This document shows positions 9,070 to 15,406 of a DNA stretch of 64,000 nt, in pieces. The notes beneath the pieces are model-generated. The model saw only the letters and a program-made list of their open reading frames with translations. It had not been told where the DNA came from and searched no databases. Source of the DNA: Glaciihabitans arcticus (GTDB lineage Bacteria > Actinomycetota > Actinomycetes > Actinomycetales > Microbacteriaceae); contig NZ_SISG01000001.1 of assembly GCF_004310685.1 (NCBI RefSeq), positions 1,860,001 to 1,924,000 of the forward strand, given 5' to 3'. How positions within the stretch are numbered: position 1 is the stretch's first letter; each line of letters opens with the position of its first letter. A program made the position numbers and the translations under genes.

Positions 9070-10389
9070 ATGACCGACCAGACGACCTGGGCCGAGGCCA
9101 CGAAGCAGGTACACGCCGGCTATACGGCAGGCGTGCCGCAGAACACCGCCGTTGTTCCGATCTACCAGTCGACCGCGTACGAGTTCGCCGACTTCAACTC
9201 GGCGGCCGACATCTTCGCGCTGCGCGCCTCCGGAAACCTGTACGGCCGCACCGGCAACCCCACCAACGCGACGCTCGAGACGCGGGTCGCTGCCCTCGAC
9301 GGCGGCGTTGCCGCACTCGCCACCGGCTCCGGCCAATCCGCCGTCGCGATCGCCCTGCTCGCCCTCGCGAAGAACGGCCAGCACATCGTGGCGTCCAGCC
9401 AGCTGTACGGCGGATCCGTCGACCTGCTGGAAGACACCTTCGCCGACTTCGGCATCGGGGTCACCTTCGTCGATCCCCACGATCCGTCGGCCTGGGCGGA
9501 TGCGATCCAGCCCGGTACGCGGGCCTTCTTCGTGGAGAGCATCGGCAACCCGATCGCCTCCGTGCCCGACCTGGAGGCACTCGCCGAGGTCGCGCACGAG
9601 AACGACATCCCGCTCGTCGTCGACAACACGATCGCAACGCCGTACCTGCAGCGCCCGATCGAGTTCGGCGCCGACATCGTCGTCTACTCGGCCACAAAGT
9701 TCCTGGGCGGTCACGGCAACGCGCTCGCCGGCGTGATCGTCGACGCGGGCACCTTTAACTACGGTGCGCGACCCGACCGTTGGCCCCAGTTCACGAGCGT
9801 GAGCAAGCGCTTCGGCGGCATCGTCTTCTGGGATCACTTCGGCGCGGCCAAGAGCGCCTACCTCTCCTACGCGAAGGTCAAGCTGAGCCACGACCTCGGG
9901 CCGTCGCTCTCGCCGTTCAACGCCTTCCTGATCCTGCAGGGCATCGAGACCCTCGACGTGCGGCTGCGCAAGCAGACCGACACGGCCCTCGCCCTCGCCC
10001 GCTACCTCGACGACCAACCGCTCGTGCGCCGCGTGCACCACGCCGGCCTGGCAGGGCACCCCGACCATGCCCTGGCCGGCAAGTACCTGCCGCGCGGTAC
10101 GGGCGCGGTGTTCTCCTTCGACCTGAATGCTCCGGATGCCGCGGTCGGCTCGTTCATCGACAGCCTCGGGTTGTTCAAGCTCGTCGCCAACATCGGCGAT
10201 GTGCGCAGCCTCGTTGTGCACCCCGCAACCACCACCCACAGCCGCTTCACCGCCGAACAGCGGGACGCGGCGGGCATCACGCTCACGACCATCCGGCTCT
10301 CGGTCGGACTCGAGGATCCGGCCGACCTGCTCGCCGACCTCGAGCAGGCGTTCGCCCGGCTCACCACTCGTTCGACGGAGACATCATGA
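9070..10389 (+). CDS. metY: O-acetylhomoserine sulfhydrylase-like PLP enzyme
   Basis: This 439-residue enzyme belongs to the Cys/Met metabolism PLP family, MetY branch, which joins O-acetylhomoserine and sulfide to give homocysteine. The PLP lysine is K210 in SATKFLGGHG, preceded by the cofactor-binding D185 (VVDNT). YGRTGNPT (59-66) and GSGQSA (87-92) are further family motifs. The length of ~430-440 residues fits MetY rather than the shorter MetB/MetC enzymes. The in-frame start at 9046 is less likely than ATG 9070, which has an AAAGGA sequence. It is first in a three-gene operon with an SsuD-like monooxygenase, so it probably fixes sulfide or sulfite-derived sulfur released from organosulfur compounds. 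Confidence 0.87.
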   Translation: MTDQTTWAEATKQVHAGYTAGVPQNTAVVPIYQSTAYEFADFNSAADIFALRASGNLYGRTGNPTNATLETRVAALDGGVAALATGSGQSAVAIALLALAKNGQHIVASSQLYGGSVDLLEDTFADFGIGVTFVDPHDPSAWADAIQPGTRAFFVESIGNPIASVPDLEALAEVAHENDIPLVVDNTIATPYLQRPIEFGADIVVYSATKFLGGHGNALAGVIVDAGTFNYGARPDRWPQFTSVSKRFGGIVFWDHFGAAKSAYLSYAKVKLSHDLGPSLSPFNAFLILQGIETLDVRLRKQTDTALALARYLDDQPLVRRVHHAGLAGHPDHALAGKYLPRGTGAVFSFDLNAPDAAVGSFIDSLGLFKLVANIGDVRSLVVHPATTTHSRFTAEQRDAAGITLTTIRLSVGLEDPADLLADLEQAFARLTTRSTETS

Positions 10390-11438
10390 AATTCGGTTAC
10401 TGGACACCCGTCTACGGCGGCTTCCTGCGCAACGTCGGCGACGAGGGCGGCATGGCGGCCACCTGGGACTACGTGAAGCGCGTCTCGCAGCAGGCCGACG
10501 CGCTCGGCTGGGACATCACACTTGTTCCCGAGCTCTACCTCAATGACCGCAAGGGGGTGGATGCGCCCAGCCTCGAAGCGTGGTCGCTCTCCAGCGCGAT
10601 CGCCGCGGTCACCACCGACCTGCGCATCATGACGGCCGTGCGCCCCGGCTTCCACCTGCCGACCGTCATCGCCAAGACGGCGGCAACGCTCTCCGACATC
10701 AGCTCCGACCGCTTCTCGCTCAACGTCGTCTCGGCGTGGTGGGCTGAAGAGGCGAAGCAGTACGGGGGTGTCTTCGCGTCACACGATGAGCGGTACATCC
10801 AGTCGACGGAATTCGTGAACGTGCTGAAGGGCATGTGGCGCGATGAGCGGTTCACCCTGCAGGGACAGTTCTACGACGTGCCACAGGCGGTGTTGAGCCC
10901 CAAGCCGCGCGTGGCCCCGCGCATCTTCGCGGGTGGCGAGAGCGAGTCGGGGCGTGAGGCGATCTCAGCCTTCGCCGACGCGTACGTCATGCACGGCGGG
11001 ACTCCCGAAGAGGTCGCGCCCAAGGTCGCCGACGTGCACAACCGGCGCACCCGGCTGCAGGGTGCGCCTTTCGAGGAGGTCGGCATGGCGGCCTACGTCA
11101 TCATCCGCGACACCGAGCGCGAGGCCCTTGCCGAGCTCGAGCGCATCACGACCTTCGACCCGGGCTCCCCGGGCTTCGCCTCGTTCGAGGAATTCCAGAA
11201 GCACTCCAACCTCGACGTCGAGCTCACCAAGCGCGAGTACTCGGTCGGCACCCGTGGGCTGCGCCCCAACCTGGTCGGCACGGCCGAGCAGGTCGCCGAA
11301 CGCATCGCCGACCTCGAGGCGGCCGGCGTCGACCTGCTGCTCGTGCAGTCCTCGCCGCTGCACAACGAGCTCGACCGCATCGCCGAGCAGCTGTTCCCAC
11401 TCGTCGGCGCGGCTCCGGTGCTGGAGGTTGCTCGATGA
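10386..11438 (+). CDS. SsuD/SfnG-like FMNH2-dependent sulfonate or sulfone monooxygenase
   Basis: This 350-residue luciferase-fold enzyme resembles alkanesulfonate monooxygenase SsuD and dimethylsulfone monooxygenase SfnG, which cleave C-S bonds with FMNH2 and oxygen. Family segments include RFSLNVVSAWW, a PRIFAGGESESGREA motif where the flavin phosphate binds, and the C-terminal NLVGTAEQVAERIADLEAAG. Its ATG overlaps the metY stop (ATGA) and its stop overlaps the next start in the same way. ATG 10386 was chosen because the open frame upstream lies inside metY. Whether the substrate is a sulfonate, sulfone or sulfoxide cannot be told from sequence. Confidence 0.85.
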   Translation: MKFGYWTPVYGGFLRNVGDEGGMAATWDYVKRVSQQADALGWDITLVPELYLNDRKGVDAPSLEAWSLSSAIAAVTTDLRIMTAVRPGFHLPTVIAKTAATLSDISSDRFSLNVVSAWWAEEAKQYGGVFASHDERYIQSTEFVNVLKGMWRDERFTLQGQFYDVPQAVLSPKPRVAPRIFAGGESESGREAISAFADAYVMHGGTPEEVAPKVADVHNRRTRLQGAPFEEVGMAAYVIIRDTEREALAELERITTFDPGSPGFASFEEFQKHSNLDVELTKREYSVGTRGLRPNLVGTAEQVAERIADLEAAGVDLLLVQSSPLHNELDRIAEQLFPLVGAAPVLEVAR

Positions 11439-12142
11439 GCACACCCCCGAGCATCGAGCGATGGGATGAGCCTCTCGGCGCAACTCCCCGCGGAACTCTC
11501 ATTCTGCTGGCCGGGCGGGGCGAGGCGGCCTCCGTCTACACCCGCTTCGCGCGCCGACTGTCGGCGGATGCGTACCGCGTACGCGTGGTGCGCGACGTGA
11601 CCGACGACCCGAAGGCGTCCACGGCGACGGTGCGCGGGCTCATCGCCGAGAGCGAGATCCTGCCGGTTGTGCTCATCGGCTCGGACGCGGGCAGCGTGCT
11701 CGCGCTCGACATCGCGAGCGACGCGCGGTCCGGTGTTGCCGCAGTCGTATCGGCCGGGCTGCCGAGCGCCCACGGCCTGCTCGCCGACGCCCAGACACAG
11801 CTCGACGCGCGGTCGGCCTGCCCCGTGCACCGCAAGGTGCTCGAGGATGCCCTTGCCGTCGACCCGCTGGCGCTCGCCCGCGACCTGCCTCGCGAGCTAC
11901 GGCTGCCGGCCCCAGCCTCCGTGCGGATCCCCGTGCTCGCCATCCACGGCAACATCGACTCGATCGCAAGCATCGCGGAGGTGCAGTCGTACTACCGGCA
12001 GCTGCCCCACGCGCGGGTTGCGGTCGTGCACGACGGACGCCACGACATCCTCAACGACGTGAGCCACCGCAGCGTCGCCGCCACCATCGTGCTGTTCCTC
12101 GAAGAGATCCGGTTGGGGGTGCCGGCCCTCGAGCTCGCCTAG
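11435..12142 (+). CDS. Alpha/beta hydrolase-like protein
   Basis: This 235-residue protein has an alpha/beta-hydrolase layout: GTLILLAGRGEAASVYTRFA as the first strand and oxyanion loop, LPVVLIGSDAGSVLALDIA as the nucleophile-elbow region, and RVAVVHDGRHDILND near the C-terminus supplying the histidine. The elbow reads G-S-D-A-G rather than G-x-S-x-G, so the usual nucleophile Ser is replaced by Asp, as in haloalkane dehalogenase-type members; this could also mean loss of activity. It is third in the metY operon and may act on the product of the monooxygenase. Its TAG shares the CTAG at 12139-12142 with the convergent gene. Confidence 0.75.
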   Translation: MSTPPSIERWDEPLGATPRGTLILLAGRGEAASVYTRFARRLSADAYRVRVVRDVTDDPKASTATVRGLIAESEILPVVLIGSDAGSVLALDIASDARSGVAAVVSAGLPSAHGLLADAQTQLDARSACPVHRKVLEDALAVDPLALARDLPRELRLPAPASVRIPVLAIHGNIDSIASIAEVQSYYRQLPHARVAVVHDGRHDILNDVSHRSVAATIVLFLEEIRLGVPALELA

Positions 12143-13236
12143 ATCTCGTCGTCGAGGGCCTCGATGGTCGGCTCCTCCGAGCGCACCGGGTTCGCCGCCG
12201 CCAGCAGCGTGTCGGGTGCGTAGCTGCCGGCGAGCGCCTCGGCGTACGCGGCCAGCGGCGGGGACAGCACCGAAGCCTGAGCGACACCTGCGGCGACCTC
12301 GGCCTCGTCACTGAGCAGGTCGAGCGTTACCGTCAGCGAGAGCTGCAGCAGATGCAGGGTGCCGAGTGGATCCACGGCGTTCTCCCGACCGCCCACGTGC
12401 ACCGAATACACGACGGGCGCCTCGACGAGCGCGGACTGCACAACGCTCGCTCGCGCCTCACTCGCCGCGGCGACATGAGCGAGAGCAAGACGCACCCGCT
12501 CGAAGGCGAGGGTCAGGCCGACGAGTTCGCTGTTGCCGCCACGGACGACGCTCCCGGTATCCAGATCGACGAGCGGATCGTCGGCGCGGGAGTTGAGCTC
12601 CAGGGTGACGGCGGCGGCAAGCGCGGTCACCGCCTCGGCGAGCGCGCCATTCACCTGCGGCGCCGAGCGGAAGGCGATGGGGTCGGTGGTCGCGGCATCC
12701 AGATCGGTGAGTAGCGAGCCTATGCGCGCAGCGGAGGCGGCCTGCCCGACGGAGCGGTGCGCCGACTGCACCTGCGCGGAGAAGGGCGCAGCGCTTCCGC
12801 CGGCGCCGGTCGCCCGCAGCGCGCTCACCGACAGCGCCACGGCGAAGTCGCTCGCATTCACGAGTCGTGCCAACTGGTCGACGACGAGCGCGCCCACTCC
12901 GATGGCCGCCGAACTCACGTCCACCGGCAGGCTGATGCCCCGGTTCAGGGCCGAGACGATCTCGTGCGCGAGCGCCGGGTCCGTTCCCGATCCCCCGCGG
13001 CTGATCCCGACGAGGCGCGCGAACACCGCGGCGCGGGTCTCCTCCTCGCTGAGGTGCGCGGCCGGAACGCGGGCGGTCGATGGCAGCGTCATCCCCTCCG
13101 CGCGCGCCGCCTCGAGCAGGGAGTACGAGGCCGCGAGATCACGCTCGACGACACTCGTGAGCGAGACCGGTTCGCCTGCGCGGGCGACGGCCGTGACATC
13201 CGCGACGCCGATCGGTTTCCTGCTGAGTTGGGGCAC
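12139..13236 (-). CDS. Degenerate aromatic amino acid / histidine ammonia-lyase homologue without the MIO motif
   Basis: This 365-residue protein aligns by eye with histidine ammonia-lyase: the region RSAPQVNGALAEAV and LELNSRADDPLVDLDTG corresponds to the HAL segment containing RCAPQVHG and ELNAATDNPL, and GGNSELVG to GGNFHGQP. The Ala-Ser-Gly triad that cyclises into the catalytic MIO group is absent; the equivalent stretch reads ISLPVDVSSAAIGVGALV. The N-terminus is also shorter (HAL is ~500 residues). It therefore probably cannot deaminate histidine. No role is known. It converges on the organosulfur operon with overlapping stop codons. Confidence 0.7.
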   Translation of the reverse strand: MPQLSRKPIGVADVTAVARAGEPVSLTSVVERDLAASYSLLEAARAEGMTLPSTARVPAAHLSEEETRAAVFARLVGISRGGSGTDPALAHEIVSALNRGISLPVDVSSAAIGVGALVVDQLARLVNASDFAVALSVSALRATGAGGSAAPFSAQVQSAHRSVGQAASAARIGSLLTDLDAATTDPIAFRSAPQVNGALAEAVTALAAAVTLELNSRADDPLVDLDTGSVVRGGNSELVGLTLAFERVRLALAHVAAASEARASVVQSALVEAPVVYSVHVGGRENAVDPLGTLHLLQLSLTVTLDLLSDEAEVAAGVAQASVLSPPLAAYAEALAGSYAPDTLLAAANPVRSEEPTIEALDDEI

Positions 13237-13290
13237 CTGTGAAGTCTCGCAGTACTTCCGCTCGCCGCTGCAACGTTCTAGCGTGAACTC

Positions 13291-13779
13291 ATGTCAACGC
13301 CGACCGGAACCGTCTCCCGCATCTCCCCCACCGAGGTCGAGCTCGCCCTCTCCCGCGTGATCACCGCAGAGGCGGATGACGTCTGGGCCAGCCTCACGGC
13401 ATCCGATCGCACCGCCGCGTGGATCGGTCCCTGGTCGGGAGAGGCGCGTGTGGGCGGCACCATCGAGCTCACGATGGTGCTCGAGGACGGCTCCCCCACC
13501 GTGCCGGTGCGCATCGACGCGTGCGACGAGCCGTACCACGTGGCCTTCACCACCGACTCCTTTGTGCTCGAGGTGCGGCTCTTCCCGCTCGACAACGGCA
13601 CCGAGCTGATCCTCAGCCAGACGCTCGACGACCCGTCACTCGCCGAGAGCTACGGCCCCGGCTGGGAGTTCTACCTCGACGCCCTGCTTGCCGCGCGCGA
13701 CGGTCGCCCGCTGCCACGCTTCGGGGACTACGACCCGAGCATGGCGCCGTACTACGCAGGGCTCGCCCGTAACCTCTAG
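13291..13779 (+). CDS. SRPBCC (AHSA1-like) domain protein
   Basis: This 162-residue single-domain protein has the START/AHSA1 pattern: an N-terminal strand (VELALSRVITAEADDVWASL), then TAAWIGPWSGEARVGGTIEL and a C-terminal long helix with GWEFYLDALLAARDG. Members bind hydrophobic ligands or act as stress-linked accessory proteins. ATG 13291 follows the divergent HAL-like gene by 54 bases. Its TAG and the TAG of the convergent acetyltransferase share CTAG at 13776-13779, inside a local palindrome. Confidence 0.8.
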   Translation: MSTPTGTVSRISPTEVELALSRVITAEADDVWASLTASDRTAAWIGPWSGEARVGGTIELTMVLEDGSPTVPVRIDACDEPYHVAFTTDSFVLEVRLFPLDNGTELILSQTLDDPSLAESYGPGWEFYLDALLAARDGRPLPRFGDYDPSMAPYYAGLARNL

Positions 13780-14249
13780 AGGTTCTTGCGGTAGCAGAGC
13801 GCGCGCGGGATGGCGTTGTACAGTCCATAGACCTCGATCGGCCGGTAGCCCATCGACTCGTACAGCGCGATCGCCGCGAGCTGGCGATCCCCCGTCTGCA
13901 GAACGAGAGACGGGATGCCCCGCTCCCCCGCCACCCGCTCCAACTCGGTCATCAGCGCGCGTGACAGTCCCCGCCCTCGGGCGTTCGCGGCGATGAACAC
14001 CTTCTTCACCTCGAGTTCCTCGTTCCACGGGCGCAGGGCGGCGTGCCCCACGGGCACCCCGTCGTCGATCGCGATCACCGTGTGGACCATGGTCGCCGGG
14101 TCGATCGCGAGGGATCGGTCCACCGCAGCCTGCTCGTCGGGAGTCTGGGCGGCCGAGCGGTCCGCGTACATCGCGCTCGTCTCGACGTCCATGGCGGCGC
14201 GCAGGGCGAGCGCGCGGGCGTCATCCCACGCCACTGTTTCAAAATTCAT
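13776..14249 (-). CDS. GNAT family N-acetyltransferase
   Basis: This 157-residue acetyltransferase has the GNAT core: VKKVFIAANARGRGLSRALM holds the acetyl-CoA pyrophosphate-binding loop (R-G-R-G-L-S), followed by LVLQTGDRQLAAIALYESMG. The frame is open 57 codons further upstream, but that part overlaps the nrdB terminator region; ATG 14249 (MNFETVAWDD) gives a normal GNAT length. The substrate is unknown; small molecules or protein N-termini are both possible. Confidence 0.82.
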   Translation of the reverse strand: MNFETVAWDDARALALRAAMDVETSAMYADRSAAQTPDEQAAVDRSLAIDPATMVHTVIAIDDGVPVGHAALRPWNEELEVKKVFIAANARGRGLSRALMTELERVAGERGIPSLVLQTGDRQLAAIALYESMGYRPIEVYGLYNAIPRALCYRKNL

Positions 14250-14267
14250 GATGATCCTCAATGACGA

Positions 14268-14295
14268 GAGGGCACCGGCCGAAGCCGATGCCCTC
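14268..14295 (-). terminator. Terminator-like two-tier hairpin after nrdB
   Basis: GAGGGCA (14268-14274) pairs with TGCCCTC (14289-14295), and inside it CGGC pairs with GCCG around a CGAA tetraloop. It lies 16 bases beyond the nrdB stop, between nrdB and the acetyltransferase gene, so it probably ends the nrd transcript. There is no clear T tract, which is common in this group. Confidence 0.6.
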
Positions 14296-14311
14296 CTGTC
14301 GCTAGGTGAAA

Positions 14312-15310
14312 CTACTCGACCTTGGCCTTCGTCGTCGCCGAAGCGTTCGACTCGTACGAGGTGTTCGTCGACTCGAAGAAGTTGACGAGCTGGAGGGTGT
14401 CGTTGGCGGCAGCCATCCACTTGGCGGGGTTCGACACGTTGTAGTGCGCGTCGAAACCGAGCTCCTCGAGACGGCGGTCGGCCAGGTACTTCACGTACTG
14501 GTTGATGTACGTGGCGTTGAGGCCGAGGATCCCGTTCGGGAGCAGGTCATGGTTGTAGGCCTCTTCCATCTCGACCGCATCCAGGATCATCTGCTTGATC
14601 TCGGCGGCGAACTCCTCCGTCTGCAGGTCGGGGTTCTCCTCGAGCACGGTCAGGATCAGGTTGATGCCGAACTTGAGGTGCAGGCTCTCATCCCGAACCA
14701 CCCAGTCCATGAGCGAACCGAAGTTGCGCAGCAGGTTTCGCTGGCGGAACGACAGGGCGACCATAAAGCCCGAGTAGAACCAGATGCCCTCGAGCACAAC
14801 GTTGTACGCAACCAGGTTGCGAACGAAGTCCTTTTTGCCCTCGGTGGTGGTGATGTCGAGCGTCTGCTCCGTCATACGACGGATGAACTTGAGCTCGAAC
14901 TCCTCCTTGCGCGCCATCGACGGGATGTCGACATGCGAGTTGTACGCGGCTTCCCGGTCGATCGGGAAGGTCTCGAGCACGTACTCGAACGACATGCAGT
15001 GGTTCGCCTCTTCCCACATCTGCTTGGCGAGGTACAGGCTGCACTCTGCCGCGGAGACGTAGGGGTAGACGCCGAACGCGAGTGCCTTGTTGACGAGCAG
15101 CTCGTTCGGGTTGAAGTACGACATCAGGAAGGTCACCGCGTGGCGCTCTTCGTCCGTCATCTTCTTGAAGTCCGCGATGTCCTCACCGAGCTGGATCTCG
15201 TTGGGGAACCACGTGTTCGCGACGGCCTGGTCGTACAGGTCCATGGCCCACTGGTACTTGATCGGCTTGAGGAGGAGTCCGTCCTGAAGCCCTGTTCCTA
15301 AAATGCCCAT
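14312..15310 (-). CDS. nrdB: Ribonucleoside-diphosphate reductase small subunit, class Ic-like
   Basis: This 332-residue ferritin-like subunit makes the oxidant that starts ribonucleotide reduction in NrdA. The six metal ligands can be placed as E70 (NELLVN), E101 and H104 (EANH), E174 (VLEG), E208 and H211 (RDESLH). The residue four after H104, where class Ia/Ib proteins have the radical Tyr, is F108 (HCMSF). Glu at ligand 1 together with Phe at the radical site is the pattern of class Ic enzymes such as Chlamydia trachomatis NrdB, which use a Mn(IV)/Fe(III) centre. Metal identity is inferred. The gene starts 19 bases after the 24-codon NrdA-tail ORF, with GAAAGA as ribosome-binding site. 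Confidence 0.93.
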   Translation of the reverse strand: MGILGTGLQDGLLLKPIKYQWAMDLYDQAVANTWFPNEIQLGEDIADFKKMTDEERHAVTFLMSYFNPNELLVNKALAFGVYPYVSAAECSLYLAKQMWEEANHCMSFEYVLETFPIDREAAYNSHVDIPSMARKEEFELKFIRRMTEQTLDITTTEGKKDFVRNLVAYNVVLEGIWFYSGFMVALSFRQRNLLRNFGSLMDWVVRDESLHLKFGINLILTVLEENPDLQTEEFAAEIKQMILDAVEMEEAYNHDLLPNGILGLNATYINQYVKYLADRRLEELGFDAHYNVSNPAKWMAAANDTLQLVNFFESTNTSYESNASATTKAKVE

Positions 15311-15329
15311 TTTGCGTCTTTCATTAGTA

Positions 15330-15404
15330 CTACTGGCAACTTTCGCACTGGAGGTCGTCCATGGGATCGACCGGGACTGAATATTCTTCGAAGGTGCGGT
15401 CCAT
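15330..15404 (-). CDS. 24-residue ORF encoding the redox-active CxxC tail of NrdA, detached from nrdA
   Basis: This tiny ORF begins with ATG two bases after the nrdA TAA and encodes MDRTFEEYSV continuing to PMDDLQCESCQ. A C-terminal CxxC pair of this kind is the shuttle dithiol of class I NrdA, which re-reduces the active-site cysteines and accepts electrons from thioredoxin or glutaredoxin. The nrdA product here lacks any such pair. The ORF is in the -1 frame relative to nrdA. A GAAGGG sequence lies 12 bases before the ATG, so it may be translated separately by coupling. Alternatives are a programmed -1 shift (no classic slippery heptamer is visible) or a one-base error in the sequence, since one extra base between the GAC and TAA would fuse the two frames. 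Confidence 0.75.
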   Translation of the reverse strand: MDRTFEEYSVPVDPMDDLQCESCQ

Positions 15405-15406
15405 GA

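Noticed and set aside
14312-15310. Class Ib NrdF assignment
   Set aside because: No nrdI or nrdH gene is present, and the radical Tyr is Phe with Glu at ligand 1, which does not fit class Ib.
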